In this document: positions 1-7,708 of the stretch, piece by piece
How the letters are laid out: every line of letters begins with the position of its first letter
Numbering within the stretch: the stretch's first letter is position 1
NCBI GenBank assembly: GCA_003724275.1
Contig: RHFA01000012.1
Location: forward strand, 1-17,521
Length of the DNA: 17,521 nucleotides
From: Thaumarchaeota archaeon S13
Lineage (GTDB): Archaea; Thermoproteota; Nitrososphaeria; Nitrososphaerales; Nitrosopumilaceae
Reading direction: 5' to 3'
The notes under the pieces: model-generated
The model's input: only the letters and a program-made list of their open reading frames with translations
Databases searched by the model: none
What the model was told of the DNA's origin: nothing
Made by a program: the position numbers and the translations under genes

Positions 1-597
1 CTTGTCGGATATCACGCATCCCAGGCGGCCTTTTCCCTGATCACGCAAAAACAGCTCAAAGCGCTCCAGCAGGAGCGTCCACGCCATGTCCATGACGTTG
101 GCATTTGACCCAAACTCCCTATAGGCCCGCTCGTTGCCGATCGCAACCCCAAAAAGCACCGCGTCAGACTCGCATATCAGCCTGACAAACGCGCCAAACA
201 CGGCAAGCCTCTTTGCCCTGGTGCGCGGGCGCAGCTGGTAGTACTTGCGGCCGTGCGTGATGCGGACGCTGTGCACCTCCCACGAGCCGGGGTCGCGCTC
301 GGGCACGAGGCCAAGCTTGAGGGCGTACACCATCCTTGCGAGCTCGGCCAGCGCCTCGGGGCTGCCAGTCAGGCACCCAAGGGTATAGTAGGCGTCCGGG
401 CCGTCCCTCCTGCGCGCGTTGCCAGAGCTGTCAGCATAGAGCGTCCAAAGCCCCGCCGGGCTTGCGGCCCGGGGCGCCTGACGCAGGAGATCGGCCCTGC
501 CAGGCAGAACGCCTGGGACACTCGTGCCGGTCATGCCGGATATCCTGCCCCCGCCGGCCATGATCGCAGGGATCGCGCCAGGCCCTGCCGTTGCCAT
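1..597 (-). CDS. DUF3800 domain protein, N-terminal part (3' end beyond window)
   Basis: This reading frame is open from an ATG at 597 to the window edge, so the C-terminus is missing (199 codons visible). Residues 51-60 (WTLYADSSGN) match the opening strand and acidic motif typical of DUF3800 proteins, which are predicted RNase H-fold enzymes of unknown substrate. A family-like pattern follows: a YYTLGCL strand, a WEVHSVRI segment, a conserved helix RAKRLAVFGAFVRLI, and AWTLLLERFELFL. In-frame ATGs lie at 597, 561 and 534. I chose 597 because a TATA-like box at 621-629 lies about 28 nt upstream, fitting a leaderless transcript. The first ~50 residues are Gly/Ala/Pro-rich and unlike the family, so 534 is a serious alternative. 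DUF3800 genes often sit in accessory or defence-related DNA, but nothing nearby fixes a role here. The family call is from motif recall only. Confidence 0.72.
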   Translation of the reverse strand, partial: MATAGPGAIPAIMAGGGRISGMTGTSVPGVLPGRADLLRQAPRAASPAGLWTLYADSSGNARRRDGPDAYYTLGCLTGSPEALAELARMVYALKLGLVPERDPGSWEVHSVRITHGRKYYQLRPRTRAKRLAVFGAFVRLICESDAVLFGVAIGNERAYREFGSNANVMDMAWTLLLERFELFLRDQGKGRLGCVISDK

Positions 598-619
598 CGC
601 CCGAGGGGGCGATCACGCA

Positions 620-630
620 GCCAATAAAGT
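620..630 (-). promoter_or_regulatory. TATA box for the DUF3800 gene
   Basis: The minus strand reads CACTTTATTGG here, an AT-rich island in very GC-rich DNA. Its centre is about 28 nt before the ATG at 597, the archaeal TATA-to-start distance for a leaderless mRNA. Confidence 0.5.
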
Positions 631-841
631 GATCCCCCAACAGCTGTTGACGCATTGGATCCATTATCTAGACAAGGTTCCAGCCTGTGCCATCCAGTGT
701 CAGCGGCCGGGGCGCGGCGTTGCGCGCCGGGGCGGCAGGCCAGGGCCCGGCCGGGCGCGCGGCGCCCCCTGCGATCTCGGCGCGGTTCCCGCCGGGCCGG
801 CGGAGGGCGGGGCGTTGTGCGCGACGCGGCGCGTCTGCGGC

Positions 842-878
842 CCCTGCACACTGGCATTGCGACCCCTGCGGCGCGGGC
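842..878. repeat. 37-bp direct repeat, copy 1
   Basis: The 37-bp unit contains GGCATTGCGACCCCTGCGGC. It recurs at 913-949 with only two mismatches (positions 10 and 11 of the unit), a period of 71 bp. It lies in noncoding DNA. Two copies are not enough to call a CRISPR array. Confidence 0.75.
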
Positions 879-912
879 CGTGTGCCCTATTCGGCAGGCC
901 GATTCGCCGCTT

Positions 913-949
913 CCCTGCACAAGGGCATTGCGACCCCTGCGGCGCGGGC
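913..949. repeat. 37-bp direct repeat, copy 2
   Basis: Second copy of the unit at 842-878, identical at 35 of 37 positions. The 34-bp spacer between copies is unrelated to the repeat. The function is unknown; a small RNA, a protein-binding site or a relic of a larger tandem array are all possible. Confidence 0.75.
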
Positions 950-978
950 AGCGCCGCGCCGGCCGTCGCGCCTGCGCC

Positions 979-2127
979 CTAGCCGAGATCGCGCAGGGCA
1001 GACTCGGCGGCCTCGAGGCCGGCCTGCGTGTCAGTCTTGTGGCCCATCATCGCCAGCGTCGAGGAGATCGCCGAGACGGTCCGCATCACGTGGTAGCGGC
1101 CCACCTCGCCCATGCAGCCCACGCGAAAGACGCTTCCCTTGAGGTCTCCAAACCCGCCGGCTACGAGCACGCGGAACCTCGAGGCCAGCGTGCCGCGGAA
1201 CTTTGCGTCCTCGAGGCCGTCGAGGTAGTTTAGCGCAATGACGACAGTCGAGCGCGAGTCCTCCTCGGCGAACGGCGTGAGGCCGATCGCGCCCAGTCCA
1301 GAGTACAGTGCCCGCGAGCACGCCCTGTGGCGCGCAATCCTCGCGTCGAGGCCCTCCTCGAGTATGATGTCGAGCGCCTCCCTGTACGCATAGAGCAGCG
1401 GGAGGGCCGGCGTGAACGGCGTGTGGCGCGCCTCCTCATAGTACTTGAAGTACCGCGGGAGGTTAAAGTACATCGACCTTGGCGGGTGGGCGATCATGTG
1501 CCTCTTTGCGCGCTCGTTGACGCATATGGGCGATATTCCCGGCGGCGCGGCGAACGCCTTTTGCGCGCCGGTCATCGCGACGTCTACGCCCCACTTGTCC
1601 ATCTCGAGCTCCTCGCCGCCGACGATCGAGACGCCGTCGACTATGTACATCGCGTCGTTTCTTGACGTGAGGTCCTTTATGCGGTCAAGGTACCTTATCA
1701 TGGTTCCCGTCGACGTCTCGTTCCAGACGCAATAGAACGCCTTTGTGTCAGGGTTGTTGTCAAACGCCTCCCTTATCTCGTCTAGCGTCGCGCTGCGGCC
1801 CGGCGGCGTCTCTACCCTCACGACGTCGCCGCCTGCCCACTCTATCATCTGCGCGAGCCTCCCGCTAAACTCGCCGTTGACCGGAATGATGACCTTGTCG
1901 CCCTTTTGGACAATGTTGACCACGCCGGCCTCGACGGCGCCGGTCCCCGACGCCGAGAGGCAGACGGCGTCACCAGAGGTCCGAAAGACCCTTTTCGTCG
2001 ACTCTACGCACCTCTCATACAGCCCGACAAAGTCGTCGCTGCGGTGGTTTATCATGGGCACGTGCATTGCGCGCATGACGCGGTCGGGCACGTTTGTCGG
2101 GCCGGGCAGCATGACTAGGTACTCCAT
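979..2127 (-). CDS. Class V PLP-dependent aminotransferase (serine-pyruvate / alanine-glyoxylate type)
   Basis: A 382-aa cytosolic enzyme of fold-type I PLP proteins, close to the usual ~385 aa of this family, which moves an amino group between serine or alanine and glyoxylate or pyruvate. It opens with MLPGPTNVPDRV, the family's substrate-loop signature. GTGAVEAG (61-68) binds the cofactor phosphate, ETSTGT is at 137-142, YIVDGVS carries Asp164 for the pyridine nitrogen, and TGAQKAF carries Lys190, the Schiff-base lysine, followed by the usual APPGIS. The ATG at 2127 is preferred: a TATA box at 2164-2169 lies about 39 nt upstream, giving a short leader, while an in-frame TTG at 2163 falls inside that TATA box. 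The gene lies downstream of nadM on the same strand but has its own promoter. Exact substrate preference cannot be read from sequence. Confidence 0.92.
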   Translation of the reverse strand: MEYLVMLPGPTNVPDRVMRAMHVPMINHRSDDFVGLYERCVESTKRVFRTSGDAVCLSASGTGAVEAGVVNIVQKGDKVIIPVNGEFSGRLAQMIEWAGGDVVRVETPPGRSATLDEIREAFDNNPDTKAFYCVWNETSTGTMIRYLDRIKDLTSRNDAMYIVDGVSIVGGEELEMDKWGVDVAMTGAQKAFAAPPGISPICVNERAKRHMIAHPPRSMYFNLPRYFKYYEEARHTPFTPALPLLYAYREALDIILEEGLDARIARHRACSRALYSGLGAIGLTPFAEEDSRSTVVIALNYLDGLEDAKFRGTLASRFRVLVAGGFGDLKGSVFRVGCMGEVGRYHVMRTVSAISSTLAMMGHKTDTQAGLEAAESALRDLG

Positions 2128-2162
2128 GATCTCTTGCCGTCCGGCGCGCCCCGCGCCTCGCA

Positions 2163-2171
2163 ATTTATACC
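2163..2171 (-). promoter_or_regulatory. TATA box for the aminotransferase gene, overlapping the nadM stop
   Basis: The minus strand reads GTATAAATT, a near-consensus archaeal TATA box in GC-rich surroundings. It touches the nadM stop codon (2171-2173). Transcription would start near 2140, leaving a leader of roughly 14 nt before the ATG at 2127. Confidence 0.75.
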
Positions 2172-2674
2172 TAGGGGCGGTTTAGGCGCGCGAGGCGCGC
2201 GCGCGCGCCGATCCGGGCCAGGACGGCGGCCGTGCCGGCCGGGACCAGGCCCGAGACGTCCTCGCCGGCGGCGATCATCGCGCGTATCCTCGAGCCCTCT
2301 AGCGTGGCGCGCGAGACCAGGGGCAGCGCGACGGCCTCGGCGCCGCGCGCGCGGAACATGGCGGCCGTCGGCCCGTCGCTCGTGTAGACGGTGCCGTATT
2401 TGGGCACGGTCGCGTCGATCTCGGCCATCCACCTCGCGTGGTCGTCATAGTCAGGAATTTCATAGATGGCGATGCGCTCCATGGAGGCCCGCGGCAGCGA
2501 GGACTCTATCATCTCGCGCCTCTCGGCTGCGCTGAACGGGTTTCTCGCGTCCTGCGGCGCGTTGGAGCTGCCGATGCACAGCCAGAGGGATCCCCGGCGC
2601 CCCAGCGCGAGGCCGACGGCCTCGGCGTGGCCGAGGTGGAACGGCTGGAACCTTCCCACGAGGAGGCCGTTCAT
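2171..2674 (-). CDS. nadM: Nicotinamide-nucleotide adenylyltransferase (archaeal NadM type)
   Basis: A 167-aa cytosolic enzyme, the usual size for archaeal NMN adenylyltransferase, which joins NMN and ATP to make NAD+ and pyrophosphate. The N-terminus GLLVGRFQPFHLGH holds the nucleotidyltransferase HxGH motif (His13-His16) in the exact archaeal NadM context. IGSSNAPQDARNPFSAAERR (34-53) matches the conserved ribose- and base-contacting loop, and SRATLEGSRIRAM (121-133) corresponds to the C-terminal ISxTxxR-type motif that binds ATP phosphates. The ATG at 2674 puts the motif at the family's normal place. I see no clear TATA box immediately upstream; an AT-richer patch near 2731-2744 is a weak candidate. 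A 127-bp gap separates it from the secreted-protein operon upstream. The short C-terminal tail is Arg/Ala-rich. Confidence 0.93.
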   Translation of the reverse strand: MNGLLVGRFQPFHLGHAEAVGLALGRRGSLWLCIGSSNAPQDARNPFSAAERREMIESSLPRASMERIAIYEIPDYDDHARWMAEIDATVPKYGTVYTSDGPTAAMFRARGAEAVALPLVSRATLEGSRIRAMIAAGEDVSGLVPAGTAAVLARIGARARLARLNRP

Positions 2675-2801
2675 GGCGGGCGGGGGGCAGGGAACACTGG
2701 GCTGGTCTTGGGACTTTCTGTGGCCGGGAGGATGTGTTTTGTGCCCGGATACGCGGCCTTTTGCCGGCGCGCCGGGCTATCGGCGAGCCGGCTGTGACCC
2801 C

Positions 2802-5057
2802 TCAAGAGGACGGCAGGGTGACGCTCGCCGTGGCCGACGGGGGTGACGATGCGCTGCCAAGGTACGCCACGACGCGGAACTCGTGGATCCCGGCAGCCGC
2901 CGCGCCGAGCTCCACGGTGTGGCTGCTTTCCGTGACCGTGGCGACCCTCTCAAATGTGCCGCCCGCGCCGGCCTTTTCCACATAGTATCCAGACGCGATC
3001 GGCGCGTCCCTCCACTCTAGCGCTACGGACGTGCCGGATTCCGAGCGCGCGGCGCTCAGGCCGCTCGGCGCCTCTAGCGACGGGGGCAGCGTGACGGTCA
3101 CGGGATCAAAGCGGGCCGTCACGCCGCCAGCCGTCTCCACCATGCGGTACGACAGGCTCGAGCCCAGGTCTGCGGGGGTAATCGGTGCCGTTGCCCTAGT
3201 CGCGTTGAGCACCGTGACCTGCGCGGCGGCAAACGCGCCCCCGTCCGTCGACCTCTCTACGGCGTACGTCGCAGTAGGCAGGCTACCGCGCATCCAGTCC
3301 AGCATGACGCTGTCGGTTCCCGCCTGTAGCGATGCGCTTAGCTGGAGCGGGAACCGCGAGGCCTGCGCTCCCTGCGACGAGGAGCCCGACGGGGATGCCG
3401 GATCAGACCATATGGAGTAGGCAGGACCCGTGTAGCTTGAGGGAAAGTACGGGTTGTTGACATATCCCACGCAGCCCGGAGTGTTGGCAACTCCGCGGTT
3501 GTCTAGCCAGTAGGGGTGCGAGGTCACAAACACGGCGCAGCTTTTAAGAGTTGGCGCGGTGCCTTCGTAAAGCTTGGTGCCCTGGGCGCTAGTAAGAGTG
3601 CTGGGAAGAGATAACAGCCACGGGCCTGTCAGGCTACCTGCCATACAGCGATCCGGATTGGCGCGAACAGGGGTGCAAAATCCATAAGAAGTAACTTGGC
3701 GTAAGTCTGGTTCAACACGAACCACGTTCTTGGTCTGCGAGGTCGTGGAGATTGTGGAGATCATTCCGTCCGTGCCCAGGTACAAACCCCGAGAGAGGTA
3801 CCACTTGTTGATCAGTATGCCGCCAGTCGTCGACGCGTCCACTGGCCTAGAGAACGTTATGTCGATCCCGTTGTTATTGAATGCCAGAGATGTCACCTCA
3901 AACTTTGCCACGGTTATATCTTGGGTTTTCGGATCTGAGGGGTTATTTGAGGAGTCGCGCGCGATCCACGTGACCTTGTGAGTCCCGGCTTGCAAGCTCG
4001 CCTTATTTGGCGTTATTGTGGGATCGGGATCAACGTTGTTGTGATCCGTGGCCGTCACGCTCGCAGCCTCTGCGGTGATTGCGACGGGGGTTGTGGCGGT
4101 CTCGATTGTCACGCTTGACGGCGTGGTCGAGTCTATGGTCGGACCCATCGAGTCCCTGATCCAGATGCGCTGGCTGCATGTGTCGTCGTTGCCTGACTTG
4201 TCGGTGGCAGTCCACAGGATAGTCTCTGCTCTTGCACCTGGCTGCAACGTGGGCGGCTCTGTAGTCAGCGCCGGACTTGGATCCACACGATTGTGATCTT
4301 CCGCCGAGGTTCCCACCTGTGCGGCAAGGCCGGCAAGTACAGTGTTCTGTGTAGTGGGTTCCACGGTGCTAGCACGCCCACAGGTGATTTCCGGGTCTTC
4401 CGTATCGCGAACCAAGATTCTGGTGTCCACTGTGGAGACGTTGCCGACGCTGTCCTCCGCACGCCAGGTCACCGTCTCGTACCTTGGAGTTTCGGGCACG
4501 GGCAGCGTTTCTGGGATTGTAGTTATGCTTGTGCCGGGATCAGATGACACGCCTGCGGCTGTCGCAGAATCCTCGAGGCGGGTGTTTTCGGAGGTGGCTT
4601 CGATAAACGTCCTCACGCCTTTAGAGAGGGCAAGTACAGGCGGCTTAGTGTCCTGCACGACTATGACCTGTGTGGTTGTCGATATATTGCCTGCCGAGTC
4701 CGTCGCGATCCACTTTGCGATATGTGTGCCGACCGGCACTAGCACGGAGGTCGCCGTATCCGTTGTAGCTGTGCCATGCTTCCATACCAGTGTGTGCAAG
4801 CCAGACGCAAGCGTTGAGGGCGGTTCCACGGTCAACGTGAGAAATTCCGTCGCGGTTGGCCTCGTGCACTCCACGGTCGTCGGGCTCGCAGTGGAGGCTA
4901 TGGCCTCTATGAGGCACGACGGCACTGAGGTGAATGTGGGAGGCACAGTGTCAGGCGCTGCAGCGTACGCCGTGGCACACACGATCGCCACCAGAGTCGC
5001 CGCGGTTATGGCGCCCGTCGTGCTGCGCCTTGAACTAGTAATAGCCAATCCCCCCAA
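2802..5057 (-). CDS. Secreted surface protein with four HYR-like modules and two FnIII modules
   Basis: A 751-aa exported protein, probably extracellular or cell-surface. An Arg-Arg n-region and hydrophobic core (residues 10-32) form a signal peptide with likely cleavage after AYA (30-32). Four HYR/Ig-like modules follow at about 36-135, 136-217, 218-301 and 302-384, each ending in a signature such as WIATDSAGN (116-124), WRAEDSVGN or WTATDKSGN. An Ig-like segment with GIDITFSRPVDA follows (~397-408), then a segment with Cys461, 471, 507 and 529 that I do not recognise, then two FnIII-like modules (~567-667, 668-751) with the paired signatures YAVERSTDGGAF and YYVEKAGAGGTF. There is no C-terminal membrane segment. 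The start is TTG at 5057 or TTG at 5048; no ATG precedes the signal peptide. Either overlaps the end of the upstream gene, suggesting translational coupling. HYR and FnIII are adhesion modules in other organisms; the ligand is unknown. Confidence 0.85.
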   Translation of the reverse strand: MGGLAITSSRRSTTGAITAATLVAIVCATAYAAAPDTVPPTFTSVPSCLIEAIASTASPTTVECTRPTATEFLTLTVEPPSTLASGLHTLVWKHGTATTDTATSVLVPVGTHIAKWIATDSAGNISTTTQVIVVQDTKPPVLALSKGVRTFIEATSENTRLEDSATAAGVSSDPGTSITTIPETLPVPETPRYETVTWRAEDSVGNVSTVDTRILVRDTEDPEITCGRASTVEPTTQNTVLAGLAAQVGTSAEDHNRVDPSPALTTEPPTLQPGARAETILWTATDKSGNDDTCSQRIWIRDSMGPTIDSTTPSSVTIETATTPVAITAEAASVTATDHNNVDPDPTITPNKASLQAGTHKVTWIARDSSNNPSDPKTQDITVAKFEVTSLAFNNNGIDITFSRPVDASTTGGILINKWYLSRGLYLGTDGMISTISTTSQTKNVVRVEPDLRQVTSYGFCTPVRANPDRCMAGSLTGPWLLSLPSTLTSAQGTKLYEGTAPTLKSCAVFVTSHPYWLDNRGVANTPGCVGYVNNPYFPSSYTGPAYSIWSDPASPSGSSSQGAQASRFPLQLSASLQAGTDSVMLDWMRGSLPTATYAVERSTDGGAFAAAQVTVLNATRATAPITPADLGSSLSYRMVETAGGVTARFDPVTVTLPPSLEAPSGLSAARSESGTSVALEWRDAPIASGYYVEKAGAGGTFERVATVTESSHTVELGAAAAGIHEFRVVAYLGSASSPPSATASVTLPSS

Positions 5058-7461
5058 TCAGCTTCACTTCCGGTACAGTAGCGCCGGTGGCTGGAGCCTG
5101 TCCCGTGCGCGCGTCAACATACGTCAGTGTGACCGTGCTGCCCTCGACATCGGCGGCCACTATCTCCAGAGTTGCGTCTGACATTGCATAATCCATCGCG
5201 TCAACCTCGAACGGGTCAATCTGTACATTATAGGTGAGGCTAACTTTGCCAGCCAACGCGTGATCGGTGGAGACGAGCACCGGATCGGCTAGCCTGAGGA
5301 AGGCGGTGGGCTGTGCTGGTGTCAGGGGAGCCTGCGCTTGCGAGTGCGTCTCTGACCCTTCGGATCCCGCGGCTCCCGCGGCTCCCGAGGTGGTCGGGGG
5401 CGTGAAAGTTGGCGCCAGCGTGCGAAGATCTAGGACGTGGACGCGCGTCTTGCCGATGCGACCCTTTGTCAGGTACTCGGCAACGGCGACCTTGCCGTCG
5501 TCTAGTACCTCGGCCCCGAACCCAAAGTGAATCACAGTGTAGCCTTTCGGCGGTTTGCTTGTATCAACAAAAGAGTCCAGGTACGAGCGAGACGACGAGT
5601 CAAACGCGGCTATTTGACGGGTCGTGTACACCTCTTGAGTGCCCACATAGATCAGCCTGTCGTCGAGCGCAAACTCCCTGCCAAACTCGGTCTCGCAGCA
5701 CGACGGCGCGTCCATGGATCCCTGCCTCTGGCCGCTCGATGAGTGGTGCCATATCTTGCCTGTCCATGTAGCGTACGGCGTGATCGTCGGCTCTCCAATA
5801 TAGACGCCGCCGTTAGAGTCTGTCCGTATCCGCGCCTCCCCAAAGTTAGTGTCGGCTGTGCCGGGGGAGCTCAGCGCAAGCGAGGGAACTGGCACGCCAG
5901 ACGTTGCCCGGGTGTTCGTGACGTCGTATATGTAAACCACGCCGTGTGTGGTCGTGGTCAGGCCGGTTGTCTCGTCCATCTCCTTGTGGATTGCCGAGCC
6001 GATGTAGATGCGCTTAGTATTCCCGTTCTTCTCGGCTGCCAGCGAGGTTCCGAACCTGTCGTATGCGGTATGCTCCGGGTTTGTGATCGTATACATGTGT
6101 GAACCTGACTGGTCAAAGACGTACGCTCTTCCTGCCTCTAGATTACCTCCGACTGCGTTGTACTTTGGTGCGCCGACTAGAAGGTTCTTACCCACGGCTG
6201 CTAGCGAGGCGCCAAAGCTGTCGGTCTTTATGGTGGCCGTGTTTGGGTTTTGTATGGTGGCACTCTTCTTTGTTCCCGTTGCCGCATTGTACAACAACAC
6301 CTCACCCTTGTTGGTGTTTTGTCCAGGAACGCCCACGGCAAGGGTTGTCCCCGACGTTCCGGGTAGGATCGCGAGCGCGCTCCCAAAGTACTGGTTTGCC
6401 GTTGGGGTGGGATGCTGTATCCTGTACGCCTGCGCTCCATCGCTAAGCCTGTACGCTATGACCTCGCCAGACTTTGACGCCGTGGGGGTGGAGTGGTGTG
6501 GGTTTCCCACTATGAGGAGGTCGCCTGATGAGGCCATGCTGCTGCCGAACTTTTCTCCATCTACGAGAGTTTCTGTCGGGAACGTCATTTCTATCGAAGG
6601 CTCCATGACATACACGTTCTGTTCACACGTGGCCGAATTGCCCGCGTCGTCGGTCGCGGTCCATGTAATCGTAGTCTCTCCCACAAATGTGCCGCCGTCA
6701 TCCAAGTCCGCGTCGTTTATCACGTCTAGCTTTTTATCGTAGTTGTCGTGAAGGTCGTCTTCGGATATAGTTCCAAGCACTGGCTTGACTATGGACTTTG
6801 CGATAGGCTCTGACTGCCTGATCCTAACGTCGGGGGGACACGAGTCTATGGTGGGAACTCCCGCGTCCCTCACTGTGACGTGCTGCGTTGCAGTGGACTT
6901 TCGGAGCGCGTTGTCCAACACGGACCACGTCACCGTGTGAGCGCCGATCGGGAGCGACGTGGGAGCGTTGTGGCTTATTTTGAGATCTGCTGTGGAGGTG
7001 GTGACATCGGAGGCAGACGCTATTCCTATTGACCGCCCCACGGGCTCGGCAGCCGTGGTTGGTTTCACGGACGTCTCTGTGGTAGCGAGCGTTGCAGCTG
7101 CCGGCGGGGTTAGGGTCGGCGGGGTGGTATCCATAACTATGATTGACTGTGTTGCCGTTGCCAGGATCCCGGCGCTTGTTGTTCCGCTCCACGTAACCCG
7201 GGTCGTACCGACATCAAGAGCCCATGGCGGGGAGGGATCAAGCTCCATCCCGTCAGGTATGCTTATCCCACACATTTCTGTCGTGACGCGAGTCTTGCCG
7301 TCTTCCATGTCCCCTTTTGCGTCCACTAGGCATGCGGGCGGAACGGTCATTGTTACCGGCTGTGGAGGCGCCGGCGTGGCCGCTAGTTGCTCCGGGGCGC
7401 AGAAAGCTAGAGCCGCCATGATCACTGCTGCGGTCAAGCCGAGATGAATTCTTGCGGTCAT
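5035..7461 (-). CDS. Secreted protein with three HYR-like modules and a seven-bladed FG-GAP beta-propeller
   Basis: An 808-aa exported protein. Residues 1-28 form a signal peptide (core GLTAAVIMAALAF, likely cleavage near QLAA-TP). Three HYR-like modules lie at about 35-110, 111-198 and 199-295, with W-containing signatures such as TITWTATDDAGN (264-275). Seven FG-GAP-like blades follow, starting at Phe305, 359, 416, 470, 540, 593 and 646, each shaped FGxxxA...hhVGxP, for example FGASLAAVGKNLLVGAPKY. Seven blades make a complete integrin-alpha-like propeller. A Gly/Ser/Ala linker (690-728) leads to a C-terminal Ig-like strand-rich domain ending GGIGYY. No membrane anchor is seen. The ATG at 7461 is chosen because the signal peptide begins there and a TATA box at 7484-7492 lies ~27 nt upstream (leaderless); the frame stays open to 7797 but that part crosses the insertion sequence. 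First gene of a two-gene operon. Confidence 0.88.
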   Translation of the reverse strand: MTARIHLGLTAAVIMAALAFCAPEQLAATPAPPQPVTMTVPPACLVDAKGDMEDGKTRVTTEMCGISIPDGMELDPSPPWALDVGTTRVTWSGTTSAGILATATQSIIVMDTTPPTLTPPAAATLATTETSVKPTTAAEPVGRSIGIASASDVTTSTADLKISHNAPTSLPIGAHTVTWSVLDNALRKSTATQHVTVRDAGVPTIDSCPPDVRIRQSEPIAKSIVKPVLGTISEDDLHDNYDKKLDVINDADLDDGGTFVGETTITWTATDDAGNSATCEQNVYVMEPSIEMTFPTETLVDGEKFGSSMASSGDLLIVGNPHHSTPTASKSGEVIAYRLSDGAQAYRIQHPTPTANQYFGSALAILPGTSGTTLAVGVPGQNTNKGEVLLYNAATGTKKSATIQNPNTATIKTDSFGASLAAVGKNLLVGAPKYNAVGGNLEAGRAYVFDQSGSHMYTITNPEHTAYDRFGTSLAAEKNGNTKRIYIGSAIHKEMDETTGLTTTTHGVVYIYDVTNTRATSGVPVPSLALSSPGTADTNFGEARIRTDSNGGVYIGEPTITPYATWTGKIWHHSSSGQRQGSMDAPSCCETEFGREFALDDRLIYVGTQEVYTTRQIAAFDSSSRSYLDSFVDTSKPPKGYTVIHFGFGAEVLDDGKVAVAEYLTKGRIGKTRVHVLDLRTLAPTFTPPTTSGAAGAAGSEGSETHSQAQAPLTPAQPTAFLRLADPVLVSTDHALAGKVSLTYNVQIDPFEVDAMDYAMSDATLEIVAADVEGSTVTLTYVDARTGQAPATGATVPEVKLIGGIGYY

Positions 7462-7482
7462 CGGGGCACCCCACAAATGGGG

Positions 7483-7493
7483 GCTATTTAAGG
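7483..7493 (-). promoter_or_regulatory. TATA box for the surface-protein operon
   Basis: The minus strand reads CCTTAAATAGC. Its centre is about 27 nt upstream of the ATG at 7461, fitting a leaderless transcript. The left end of the insertion sequence begins only about 20 bp further upstream (7514), so any activator site beyond it has been displaced. Confidence 0.7.
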
Positions 7494-7513
7494 GTATAGC
7501 GCTGCGCGAGGGT

Positions 7514-7541
7514 GTTGTATGACTAGGCACGGCCTTTGACA
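7514..7541 (+). repeat. Left terminal inverted repeat of the insertion sequence
   Basis: Starts GTTGTATGACTAGGCACGG reading inward and ends in TTTGACA. It pairs with 8924-8951 in inverted orientation (24/28), with mismatches at positions 5, 10, 20 and 21. A 21-bp part, 7511-7531, is repeated perfectly in direct orientation at 8710-8730. Confidence 0.85.
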
Positions 7542-7708
7542 CTCGCGGGCGAAATCGCGCACAGGCGGCTCCGGGACGCAGTCGACGCGGGCGGGCCCTG
7601 CGGGCATGGCCGGGCGGCGGGGGCTCCGGCTGCGCGTGCTGCCGCGCCGGCGCCGCATGTGGCCCGGTGGGGGCGGGGACGGGCGCGCCGCCGCGCAGGG
7701 CGCGGCCG

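Larger units (their letters stand above)
598..978. other. GC-rich intergenic region between the DUF3800 gene and the aminotransferase
   Basis: This 381-bp stretch lies between the start of the DUF3800 gene and the stop of the aminotransferase, both on the minus strand. It holds one TATA-like box near 625 and a pair of 37-bp direct repeats (842-878 and 913-949). The open frames crossing it are typical of high GC and carry no recognisable protein. No T-tract terminator was seen after the aminotransferase stop. Confidence 0.6.

Noticed and set aside
842..949. Possible CRISPR array
   Set aside because: Only two repeats, one spacer, no cas genes in the window.
655..1233. 192-aa open frame on the plus strand
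   Set aside because: It runs from the repeat-bearing gap into the antisense of the aminotransferase; composition is Arg/Ala/Gly-rich as expected from chance frames at high GC.
4342..5181. 279-aa open frame on the plus strand
   Set aside because: Antisense shadow of the HYR-FnIII gene; it lacks recognisable motifs, while the minus frame has a signal peptide and repeated domain signatures.
7461..7541. Lipoprotein signal for the FG-GAP protein (Cys21)
   Set aside because: The residue before Cys is Phe, which does not fit a lipobox; ordinary cleavage further on is more likely.
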